From positions 62,001-126,000 of the forward strand of contig JAKULF010000012.1 in assembly GCA_022661535.1 (NCBI GenBank): 64,000 nucleotides of DNA, given 5' to 3'. The notes under the pieces are model-generated. The model was not told where the DNA came from, ran no database searches, and saw only the letters and a program-made list of their open reading frames with translations. This document shows, in pieces, positions 1 through 12,330 of this stretch; position 1 is the first letter of the stretch; the number at the start of each line of letters is the position of its first letter. The DNA comes from Eutypa lata. Lineage: Eukaryota > Ascomycota > Sordariomycetes > Xylariales > Diatrypaceae. Position numbers and translations under genes: made by a program.

Positions 1-426
1 AATATAATTATAATAACGATAATAAAACGGCTTATTATATAATTATATAATATTTTAATATTTTAAATGTTATAAATAAAAAAAAATTACGAAAATATAT
101 TTAAAAGTTTATTAACTTTATAAATTATTAATGTATAAATTAATTTACGACGTAAAAACGAAATATAAAATTTAAAGTAATTTAATATAAATAAAAAATT
201 ACGAATTATATTAAAACTTTTTAAATAATAATTAATAAACGTATTTAAAAATATCGTAAATACATTATTAAAAATTAATAAATAATTTAATTTACTTATA
301 ATAATTTTAAAAAGTAAAAAATAAACATTATAACGTTAAATTAACAAATGAAACAAAATATATAAATATATATATAATATAACAATAACGAAAATTAAAT
401 AATTAAAATGTAATAAAATCGTTTAA

Positions 427-456
427 TTTTTATTTTTATTTTTATTTTTATTTTTA
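427..456. repeat. (TTTTTA)n microsatellite
   Basis: About five tandem copies of a six-base unit TTTTTA, followed by an imperfect TTATTATT tail. It is a simple repeat in the AT-rich block with no visible function. Confidence 0.8.
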
Positions 457-3382
457 TTATTTTTATTATTATAGTTTTTAATATTATTTTTTTAATAAAA
501 AGCAAAATTATTATAATTATATAATTCGTTTATTAAATTAATAATTAAATAATTTAAAATTTAAAATTAAAATATTAACATTAATAAAGCGATAATATAA
601 CGATTTAATTACGAAAATATTTTAAAAAGTTATTAATATTTTATTAATATAATTATTACGAATAAAAATTAATTTTTATAAAAACGAATTTATTATTTTA
701 TAATTGCGAAAATAAATAATAAAAATATTATAATGTTTTTTAATTAAATAAAAAAAGTTTAAATTTTTAAAAGAAATTTAATCGAAAATAAAAATCGTAA
801 AAAATAATAAATTAATTATTAAAATAAAACTTAAGCGTTTAATTAAGTTAATATTTAAAAATAAATTATTTTATTATTATTAACTTTTTATAATTAACAT
901 ATTTTTTTAACGAAATTAAAATTAAATAATTAACAAACCGTTTTTTTTAATTTAAAATTAAATATAATATTATTTAAAAAGTTTTAATTTTTTAATTATT
1001 AAAATCTTAATAATTTTATATTAAATATTTATTTTAAAAGATGTAATAAAGTAAATTTTATTAAATATTTTATTTAACATTATATAATATAAAATATAAT
1101 GAAAATTATAATAAAGCTTATATTATTATATTTTAAAATATAAAAGTAATAAAGTGTTTAATATATAAAATTAATAATTATTCTTCGTTATATTAATATA
1201 TAAAGAAAAAAATAAAGTTTTTATAAAATCTTTTTTAAAAGATATTAATTAATATTAATTGCTTTTTTTAAATAAAAGTGTTTACTTTTAAATCTTTTAT
1301 AATGTAATTACCTTTTATATTTAAATTTTTTTATAAGTTTAAAATTTATTAATATATTAATATATTAATTTAATTAAAAGAAAATTAAAAAATTTCTTTC
1401 GTAAATTATAAATAAAAACGAAAAATAATTATTATTAAGAAAAGTTAATTAATTTTATCGCGAAAAAATAATTAAAACTTTTTAAAAACGAAAAAGCTTT
1501 TAAAAGAAATTCGTTATTAAAAAACATAATAAATATTTAATTAAGTTTTATAATAAATGTTACATTTTATAATAATAAAACTTTTTAATTTATATAAATA
1601 AAATTTTATTTTCGAATTAATACGTTTAATTTTATATAAAATTTTAATTAATAATTAAAATATTTCGGTATATTTTTTCGAAAATTTAAATATATCTTTT
1701 AAATATTTTAATACATTAAATAATACGATTTATTATATAATTTAAGCCGATAAACTTTAAAATTTTAATTTTAAAATAAATAAAAAAAACCTTTAATAAT
1801 TAAAGATTTTAATTCGAGTTATTAAAAAGTAAAAATTCGGCCGGTATTTCTTACGGCTTTTTAAATTTAATACGAAAGTTTTAAAATATTTTTATATAAT
1901 AATTTTAAAAAAGATTTTAAAGATTTTTAAAATAAAGTTATTAATAATAATTAATGCTTTTAAATTAAAATTAAAAAGAAAATTAAAATTACAATTAAAA
2001 TTTTATTAAAAATAATACGAAAAGTTTTATATGAAATATTAATAATTAAATAAGTTTTTTAAAAAGAATTAATTATAATATAAATTATATTATTAAATTT
2101 TTTAATAATAATTTAAAAGTATAAATATAAAATTTTTATTATAACGAATAAAATAAAATTAACTTGAAAAATTAATGTAAAAATAAAGTAAAATAACTTT
2201 TTTAAAAATTAAACGTTATAAACTTTCGTGATTAATATTAAAATTCGTTAAAAAGCTTATTAAGTTTTTTTTTTTTAAAGTTTTAAACGTTTAAACGTTA
2301 TATTTTTAAAACGATTTTTTTAAAATAAAATTAACGGCCGACGTTTTAAAGAAAAAGAATAATAAAGATTTTTAAAAAGAAATTAAAAAAGAATAAAAAT
2401 TAAAAATAATAATTTTTAAATTTCGATAAAATTTAAATTTAAATTGTTAATTAAACGAAATTATAAAATTTAATTAAATATAATATTTATATCGAAACTT
2501 TTTAAATTCTTTTTTATTATTATAATAAATATAAATTATTTTAAATAAAAAATATTTAATAATTAAATTAATAATTAAAGATTTATAATTTTAAACGAAA
2601 TTTTAATTTTTTATTTATATATAATTTAGAAAATATTATAAAATAAGATATAAAGTTTAAATTTCGAAATTTTAACATTAAATTTAATTTTTACGAAATA
2701 ATCGTAAATTTTATTATAATTTTTAATTTTAAAAATATTTAATATTTATATTTTAAATAATAAATATCAAGTTATTTATAATTTAAATAATAAATACGAA
2801 GTTATTTTTATTAGAAATTTTATTTATACTTTAACGATAATCTTTATTTTTAATATTTTTAATTTCATTTTTAATAAATTAGTAATGTTTTTATTTACGA
2901 TTTAAATTAAAGTTTTTTAAACGTTTTTAATAATTTAACTCTTAATTTTAATATTATTTTATATATTTAAAAAACTTTATATTAAAAGTTATTTTTTAAA
3001 TTATAAGTATTTATACTTTTCGAAATTTAATCGTTATAATTTAAATATAAAACTTTTTAAAAAAAATAAAACGAAAATAAAAAAGTTATAATTAAAAGAT
3101 TATAAAAGGTTAAAATAAAACGAAATAAAAAGGTTAATCTTAAAAAATTATAAAAAGTAAAAATTTTATTTTATAATTAAAAAAACGAAATTCTTTTAAT
3201 TAAAAAAAAAATTTAATTAAAAAAAAATAAAAAAAAAAAATATTAAAGAAATTTTAAAATTTTAATAATTATTAATCGTAATTATTAAATTAAATTTAAA
3301 ATTAATTATATAAGTAAATGTAAAATTTTATAAAAGAAAAATAAATTAAAAGATTTTAACGAATTTTTTAAAAATTAATAAT

Positions 3383-3615
3383 TATTATAATACGTATATA
3401 TTTAATAAGAAATTTACTAATAAAGATTATAATAAAGCGCGGTTATTATAATAAATTCAACAAGAATTAATTAATGCATAACTTTATTAAATAATTACTT
3501 TTATAATTACACTTATAACGCGCTTTTATTTATTATTTTTCTTTTTTCTTTAACTTAAAATTTTATATAATTAATAAAATTCGAATTTTCTTTTACATTT
3601 AACGTTTTCGTAATA
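3383..3615 (+). repeat. Left LTR of the Gypsy element
   Basis: This 233-bp copy matches 12101-12330 along its full length. Nearly all differences are C/T or G/A transitions; for example its first twelve bases differ from the right LTR only at three transition positions. It is flanked on the left by the target duplication ataat. Confidence 0.88.
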
Positions 3616-5376
3616 TAATTTAAAACTTATTTATTTATTTAAAAAGGTTTTATAATATTTTAATTAAAAAAAACAAAAAGAATAAAATTATAATTATACG
3701 AGCGTAATACGAAAAGCAATTAAAATATCTTTATTACTTTATAAAAACGAAAAAATATAATACGTTAAAATATAAACGCTATCGAAAAAATATACGAAAA
3801 AATACTTAACAAATACGAAAAATCGATATTATATTTAACTTTATTAATTATAAACAAGCGAATTAAATTCGAACCAAAATTCGATTTATTATCGGCTTTA
3901 AAAACTTTATTATTTAATTATTAAAAGATAAAAAACTTAAAACGAAATTTTAATAAAGAATTAAATATTTCATTATTACTTTTAAACTTTTAAAATAATC
4001 AATTACTTTAAAAGCTAATAATAATAATATACTTTTAAATATATATATTTATTAAAAAATTTTAAACGCTTTATATAATAAAGCACTTAATTGTTATTAC
4101 GTCGATTTCGGTTTAAATAAACGTATATTAATTAAAAACATTTTCGAAAAATTAAAAGCTTTTATTTTTATTTATAATCGAAAACTTAAAGAAATTAATT
4201 TCTTTATAATAATATTTATTTAAAATAAAACGAAAGCATTTTTTAACTTATAAAACACGGTTATTTTTATTACTTTTAAAAATCTTTACGAAAAAAACTT
4301 TTATACTTTATTTTTAAAAATTAAAATATAATAAATATTATATTATATAATTTAAGCTTAATTAAACGAAATTATTTTTATAACTTTAATTATAAATAAA
4401 TTAATTCGTAACTTATATTATTAAATTTATTATTTTAATTAATAAATAAATGCCGTTATAAGTAATATAAATAATATTATAAATCTTAAATATATTTAAT
4501 TATTAAAAATACGAATAAAATTTTAATAACGTTAAATCTTTATAAAAAATAACGAAATTAATTAATTTAAACACCGTTTACGTTAAATAAACTTATTTAT
4601 TAAAATATTATAAATAAAATAAAATAAAAATATTAAAGGAAAAGTTACGGATTTTTATAAAGAAAAAAATTACGATAAAATCGATTTCGAAAATTAATAT
4701 TATTAAATAACGAATAAATTAAAAGTTAATATTAATTATTTTACGAATAATTAAATACGATTTATTAAAATTAAATTTTATTTTAAAAAATAAATAATAT
4801 AAAACGTTTAATTTTATTTACGTTTAACTTATTTCGATTAAATTATTATAATTAATAAATCATTAATTTATTTATAAAATAAATATAATAAATTAAAAAA
4901 AAATACAAAAATTGCTTTTTAAAAAATTTTTTAATTTAAATATTTAACTTTTATTAAATTTAAAAATATCTTTATAAAATTTATAAAAAAGTATAATAAA
5001 TTAAAAATTAATTAAAAATTTAAATTTAAAAAAAAATTATAATTTTAATATTAAATCGTTTTTATTTCTTTTTATATAAATTTTAAAATAACTTTTAATA
5101 CGTATATACGTTTTATAATTAAATTTAATTTTAATTACGTTTAAATTAAATAACGTTATAAAAAAAACTTTAATTTTCGTAATAATTATAAAAAACGTAA
5201 CGATAAAAAAAGAAATTAAAGTAAAAAAAATAATATAAATAACGAAAATTTAAACTTTATATTTATTATTTCAAATAATAAATTAATTAAATTAAAAGGT
5301 TATTTTATTAAAAATTAAATTTAATAATATATTCGTAAAAAACGATACTTTTATTATAAAAAAAATTAAACGTTAT

Positions 5377-5599
5377 TATTAATAAATAAAGTATTAATAT
5401 TATAGCTTAAGTAATAATTATTAAAAAGATATATTTTTAAAAAAAAAGTAAATACTTAAAACATTTAAAGTTATAAATTATATATAAATAAACGACTTCG
5501 TAATTATTTATACTTAAATATTTATATACTTATATTATTAAATAATAGTTATAATTATATAAAATTAATACGAAATTATTTATATTATAAAAATTAACA
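5377..5599 (+). repeat. Left LTR of the nested short element
   Basis: It pairs with 6784-7003. Shared landmarks include aataaataaagtattaata near the start and aattaatacgaaattattta near the end. Differences are mainly transitions. Confidence 0.75.
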
Positions 5600-6783
5600 T
5601 AATAATAATTTCTTAATAATAAAAATTATTTATTTATTTTTATATTTATTTTACGCATTTATTTAAATAATTATAACGACGAAGACGTAATAAATTAAAG
5701 TAATTATAATTAACAAGCGATATAATAAATAAAGTAATTACTATTAATAAACGATATAATAAATAAAGTTAAAATAATATTTATAAATAATAATAAAAGC
5801 AAAATAACATTCGTTAATAAAACGAAAATTAATAACTTAAACTTTAAATAATTACTAAAGTTATTTATAACGTTATTATTAAACAAAAAGAAAAATAATA
5901 CGTATTTAAATCAAGTTACCTTTTTTTTTAATTAATTAATAATAATAATTAAAAGATATAAAAGACTTTTTTTTAATTAATTATTAAAAAAATAACGAAA
6001 GTTAATTTATATATATTAACGAAGTTAAAATCGTCGGCGTTATCGTTTTTAATATAAAGAAAAACTTGTTAATAATCGTAATAAGTTTTAATAAAGATAC
6101 GAAGATATATTATGCTTTAAATAAAACGTATAAACATTACGGCATTAATAAATAAACGAAGTTATAAATAAGTTTTAATTTATTAAATAAAATTCGAAGT
6201 AATTAATATTAAATTACGTCGTTAAATTTAAACGTTTAATTTAATATATTAAAGAAATTAAATTATTTATTAATTTTAATTAATAATTTTTAATATTCGT
6301 TAATTCATTTTATAATAATAAAGTTAAAAGCGTTATTATATAAAAAGCTTAAATAATAAATATATTTTAATAAACGTTAAATATAATAATAACTTAAATA
6401 TATAATAACTTTATCGCCGAATTTTAAGCAAAAAACGAAATCGAAAGTAATTATAATACGCAAAAAAAAAAGTTAATATAAAAGAACGAAAAGTTATTAT
6501 ACTTTAAATGCGATAAATACGATTATAAAGTAACGAATTATTCGAAAAAAAATAAAGGTAACGGTAATGATAATTTTATTAATTTCGTTAACGAAGTTAT
6601 TTTGATTAAATTACGAAATATTTACGAAAGCTTAACGTATAAAGTATAAAAGCGTCGTTAATATAAAAGCGTTTTCGAAAAAACAAATACGAAAAAGAAA
6701 TAAAAAAAAACCGAACGAATAAATAAAATATAAAAGCGTTAAAATTTTTTAACGATAACTTTATTTTTTAAATTATAAAAGCA

Positions 6784-7003
6784 TATTAATAAATAAAGTA
6801 TTAATATTATAACTTAAATAATAATTCTTAAAAAAAAAATTTAAAAAAAAAATAAATGCTTAAAGTACTTAAAGTTATAAATTATATATAAATAAACGAC
6901 TTTATAATTATTTATATTTAAACATTTATATATTTATATTATTAAATAATAATTATAATTATATAAAATTAATACGAAATTATTTACATTATAAAAGTTA
7001 ATA
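6784..7003 (+). repeat. Right LTR of the nested short element
   Basis: It pairs with 5377-5599, about 220 bp long, and is followed by attat, which matches the left flank gttat apart from one G-to-A change. Confidence 0.75.
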
Positions 7004-9179
7004 ATTATTATTAAAACATATAAATTAACGTTTAATTTTAAAACATTAAAATAAAATATTAATACGAAAAATTTTAAAAATAAATTTTTTTAAATAAAAT
7101 TAACTTTTATTTAAAGTTTATATTATTAAATAACGTAAATTTTAAAAAAAAAAATTTTATAATTATTTACGAAATATTTTTAAAAAAAACTTTATATTAT
7201 TTTTTAATATCGTAATATTTAATGAATTATTTTTAATTATAATAACGTTTTTCGTTAATATAAAAACGAATAATTTTTTATTTATTAATATAAAATTTAT
7301 AAAAAAAATAAAATAACGATTTAAAATATTTTTTATTATAAGATTTAAATTATATTACGTTTAAAAATTCGATAAATAATTTATATAAATTATTAATATA
7401 TTATTTTTATTTATTTTCTTTATAAAAAAATTATAAATTAATTAATCTTTATTATATTAAATATAAAATATAATATTATTATCGAAAAATAATAATTTAA
7501 AAAGTATTAAATAATAATTAATTTAATTAATAAAAAATTTATATTTTTTAAAAATTTAATTATTTAATTTAATTATAATATTTTAATAAATTAAATTAAA
7601 TTATTAATATTTAATTATAATAAAAAGTTTAAAAAAAATAAAAAAACGATAAACGAAAATAAATAAAAAAGATAAACGAAATCGAAATAAAAATTATAAA
7701 AAAATAAAGATTTTTTCGAAATTAAAAATATAAAAAGTTTTAATATCGTCGTTATAAAAAACGATATCGAAATTTATTTTTAAATAATATTTTTAAAATT
7801 TAAAAAATTTAAAAAATATTTAAATATAAATATAAACTCGAATTAAAAAATTAAAATCGAATATTAAATTAAATAAAAAAACTTTAATTAATAATAAAAA
7901 TTTTTCGAACGATAAAATTTTAATTAAAAAAAAGCTTATAAAACGAATAACTTTCGCTTTATTTTATTATTAAATTAAACCTTAAAAAAATTTAACTTTA
8001 AAACGAAGCTCGAAAAAGCAAAAAATGAAAAAAAAGTTAATATAACTTTATAATATAAAATATTAAAAACTTTTAAAATAAAAGTTTAAAAAAAAACTTA
8101 ATTATTTAAAAAAAAAATATAAAAACCTTATAAATTAATTAAAAGATTTATTTAATATAAAAAATAATTATTTAATATAATTATAATCGTTATTATTATC
8201 TTTTATTATTTTAATAAAAATAAAAAAAACTTTATTATACGAAATTAATAAAGCGATTAAAAAAAAACTTAACTTCGTTTTAACGTAATAAAGTTAAATT
8301 ATAAAAAAAAGTTTAAAGATTAATTTTAAAAATATATTATAATTATTTTAACGTTTTTAATAAAGTTAATTTTAATAAATTAATTTTTTATTAACTTTAA
8401 ATAAATCATTAAATTAAATTAATAAATAAAACTAAAAACTTTAAATTTAATTTATTATATAAAATATCTTTTAAAAAGTTAAAAATTACGAAAAAATATT
8501 TAAAAAAAAGTTTAAAAAAGTTTATAATATTTAATTTAATTTTTTAAACCGTATTTATTTTATTTATTAAAAAAACTAATAGAAATTTCGATTTTATATA
8601 AATTATTAATAATTTAACGCTTTTAAAAAAAAATTAATATTTATTATTTTAAATTAAAAAAATATTAACTTATATATTTAAAATTAAAATCTTTATTAAA
8701 ATCGATATTAAATAAACATTTTATTAAATTTAAATATATTTAAATAATAAAAACTTAATTACTTTTCGTATTAAATATAAAATATATAAATATAAAATAT
8801 TACTTTTTAAATTAATTAATAATTTTATAACTTTTTAACGATATATTAACGAAATCTTTTTTAATTACTTAAACGATTTTTATAATAATAATAATAATAA
8901 TAATAAATTTTTACATTTAAATAAACATGTTTATTTACTTAATTATATACTTGCTTTCGAAAAAAATATAATGATTTATTAGTTTAATTATATAATTCGA
9001 CATTATATAATATATAAAACGGCTAAAGTATTCGAAGCAAAGCCTTAAATAAAGCACAAACGTATTATAAGTAATATAAATTTTTTTTTTAATCTTTCGT
9101 TAAACGATTATTTTTCTTTAAGGTTTTGCTTTATCTTAATTTTTTTAAACTAGTTTAATATATTATTTTAATGTTATTT

Positions 9180-10830
9180 AATTAACGATTTTTATAATAT
9201 ATATATTAACGATATTTTAATCTTTTTCGAAAATAAAAAAAATTATAAATAATACGTTAATAAAATTCTTAAACGTTTAAAAAAATATTTTTAAATAAAT
9301 TTAAATAAATATAAATTTTATATAATATATTTAAAGTTTTTAAAATTTATTATTAATATTAATAAAATAATTATAAATTCTTTAAAAATTATAATATTAA
9401 AAAATTTAAAAAATTTAAAAAAATTTAAAAAAATATAATTATTTTTAAAATTTTATAATTTTTATAAAAAGTTCGTAAGAAATTATAAGCGAATAATTTA
9501 ATTTTTAATAAAATTAATACAAAAGAAAACATTATTTAATATAATTATAAAAAGAAAAATAAAAGTTTTTAAAAAATTAAAAAGAAATTAATATTTACGT
9601 TAATTTTACGTAATTTTTTATATAACTTAAAGATTAAAGTTAAGATTAATACGTTTAACGACGTAATAATAAAGGTTTTTTTATAATGTAAATTTAAAAA
9701 TAAAGATTAACATTTAACCGTTTATTATTTTAAAAATATATAAAAAGCGAAATTTAATTATAATATATACGATAAGAAATTAATAATTATAATACGTATA
9801 TTATACGTTTAAAAATTCGAATTAATTAAATTACAACGTAATTATTTATTTATTATCGTTACGAATTATAAAGTTTTAAAATATTTTAATATTAAGTAAT
9901 AATTAAACTTAAAATAAATAAAATAAATCGAGTTTTTTTTATAATTTTACTTTATTATTATATATTATTTAAAATTTAAAAACGTTTTTATTAACATTTT
10001 ATTTTATAAATTTAATAAATTAAAAATTTGAAAAAAAAAACGTAATAAAAATTATAACTTTATTTTAATTTATATTTATAAATATAAAAATAATGTAAAA
10101 TAATATAAAAATCGAAAATATTATAATAATTAAATATTTATTATATTTCTTAAATAATATCGAAAAATGTATTTTTATTTTTACGTTAAACGAAGAAATA
10201 TTATTATTAAATATTTTAAATATAAAATTAATAAATAAAGTATTAAAAATAAACGCGAAAAGTTTATAATTAAAAGTATATTATATTAAAGCTTAAAATT
10301 TAACGTTTTATTTAAATAATTACGAATTTATAATAAACGAAAAATTAATATTTTTTTAAAAAAAATTAATTATATTTAATAAAAAGAATTTAAAAATTAT
10401 ATTATTAATTAAAATATATTATTAATTAATAACCGAATATTTCGAACGAATAAAAATTAAAGAATTAATAATAATATAATATTAATAATTAAAATAAATA
10501 TTTAATATATAAAAGTTTATAAATAATTATTATTATAAAGTAATAAAAAGTTTAATTAATAAAACGTTTAAATTATTATACTTTTTACTTATATTATTAA
10601 AATCGTAAAGTAATATTATAATGAATTTTTATTTATTATTTATAAATAAATATAAATATAATAACGTTTTTGTAATTATTAATTAATTAAAAAAGAAATA
10701 TTAAAGTATTTTTTATATTTAATTCGTAATAATAAAAAACGTTATTTTAATATTTTATAATAATTCTTTTCGAATTTATAAATTATTTTAATTAATAATT
10801 AATAATTAAAAACTTTAATTTATTATAAAC
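9180..10830 (+). pseudogene. Gypsy pol remnant: reverse transcriptase, RNase H, integrase
   Basis: Reading through RIP changes, a YIND-ILIF stretch at about 9202-9222 corresponds to the reverse-transcriptase YIDD catalytic box, with the first Asp turned into Asn by G to A. At about 9768-9905 a frame reads YDKK, then TNYK and LKYFNIK, matching the RNase H YDKE and TDHKALEYF blocks. At about 10,655-10,705 a frame reads VFVIINQLKKE, matching the Gypsy integrase core VFVIVDRLTKE with the catalytic Asp lost to Asn. Stops occur throughout. The gag part should lie in 3.6-5.4 kb, but I cannot identify it by motif. Confidence 0.75.
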
Positions 10831-12100
10831 TTTATAAATAAATTATTTAAAATATTTAATATTAATTAAAAGTTATTTTTAATTAATTATTTATAAATAA
10901 TTAATTAAATAAAAATTATAAATAAATATATTAATTAAAAATTACGTTTATTTATAAATTATTATTAAAATAATTAATTTATAATATTATTTATTATTAA
11001 TTATATATAAATTAATTTAATTTATAAATTAACGGGTTTTTTATTTTACGAAATAAAATATAAATTTTTTATGCTTTAATCTTTCGGTTAAATATAAAGA
11101 ATTAAAAATTTTAAAAATATATTAATTAAAAAAAGTTAAATTAATAAAAGATATAAATTAAAACGAATATATTTAAGTAATTTTAAAAATATATATAAAC
11201 TTTAATAAAAAAAATAAAAATAAAAATATATAAATAAATTAATAAATATAAACGTATTTTAAATTTCGTTAAAAGCGATTATATTTATATAATTAAAAAA
11301 ACTTTTATTAATCGTTTTAATAATAAATTAAATTATTTAATAATACGAAATTATTATAAAATTTTAAATATAACGAATTATTTATATTAATTAAAACTTT
11401 TAACTTTTTAAAAAAAAATTAATACTTTTTATATAAATCGATTATAAAAATTTCTTAATGATTTTTTATTTAAATAATTATTAAATAACTTTAAAAGAAA
11501 AAATAAATTTAAATAAAAAATAAATAAAAAATTAATAAAGTTTTATTAACGTAAATATTTAAAAGAAAATTATAATATTAAATATAATGAAAAAGTTAAG
11601 ATTTAAATTTAAAATAATATAACGTTAAAATTTTTAAAAATAACTTTTTAATTTTTAAAAAATATTACGACGAAAATTCAAAATAAGCGAATTTATTTAA
11701 GTAATTTAATAATTAACGACGAGTTGTAAAAATAAACGAATTCGAATCGTTATATAAAAATAATAATACATCGATAGCTTAATTTATAAAAGAATTAAAA
11801 CGAAAGCGAAAAATAAAATAACTTAATAAAAACGAAGAAAAGAATTAATTATAATGTTATATATATAATACATTTTAAAAAATTAAAAAATTAAATTAAA
11901 CGTACGAAATTAAATAAAACCTTGCGTTATAAATATTTAAAAGCTTTAACGTAATAATAAAACTTAATAAAATTAAAAATAGTTTTTATTGCTTAAAAAG
12001 CGTTTAAAGCTCGAGTTTCGGCCGGATTAAATTAATTAAATTTTTTATTTTTATTTTTTTAAATTTTAAAACGAAATTCTTTTTAAAAAAAAAAAAGTAA

Positions 12101-12330
12101 TGTTACGATACGTATATGTTTAATAAGGAATTTATTAATAAAGTTTATAATAAAGCGCGATTATTATAATAAATATAATAAAAGTTAATTAATACGTAAC
12201 TTTATTAAGTAATTGCTTTTATAATTATATTTATCGCGCGTTTTTATTTATTGTTTTTTTTTCTTTAACTTAAAATTTTATATAATTAATAAAATTCGGA
12301 TTTTCTTTTATATTTAACGTTTTTATAATA
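12101..12330 (+). repeat. Right LTR of the Gypsy element
   Basis: This 230-bp copy starts with the canonical tgtta and follows a run of twelve A plus G (12085-12097), the likely polypurine tract. It is followed by ataat, matching the left flank of the element. It looks slightly less mutated than the left LTR. Confidence 0.88.

Larger units (their letters stand above)
5377..7003 (+). mobile_element. Short LTR element (1.6 kb) nested inside the Gypsy element
   Basis: Direct repeats 5377-5599 and 6784-7003 (about 220 bp) bound a 1184-bp interior. The left copy ends ttaaca, the inverted complement of a tgttaa start seen as tattaa after RIP. The flanks are gttat (5372-5376) and attat (7004-7008), a 5-bp duplication differing by one RIP-type transition. 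The interior is too short for pol, so this is a non-autonomous element (TRIM- or gag-only-like) or a deletion derivative. Around 6510-6550 a frame reads KCDKYDYKVTNYS, which could be a mutated CCHC zinc knuckle of a gag protein; this reading is tentative. Confidence 0.75.
3383..12330 (+). mobile_element. Ty3/Gypsy LTR retrotransposon, RIP-inactivated
   Basis: Direct LTRs (3383-3615 and 12101-12330) bound the element. The 5-bp sequence ataat lies on both outer flanks (3378-3382 and 12331-12335) as a target-site duplication. The LTR ends read tgtta...taata, the second derivable from taaca by RIP. An A-rich purine tract (12085-12097) lies just before the right LTR, so the element is on the plus strand. 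The pol order, RT (about 9.2 kb), RNase H (about 9.8 kb), integrase (about 10.65 kb), is that of Ty3/Gypsy, not Copia. Subtracting the inner insertion, the element is about 7.3 kb, a normal Gypsy size. All frames are full of stops; it cannot be autonomous. Confidence 0.88.

Noticed and set aside
8884..8906. TAATAATAA run as an origin-like element
   Set aside because: Simple repeat inside a degraded transposon in uniformly AT-rich DNA; no further signal.
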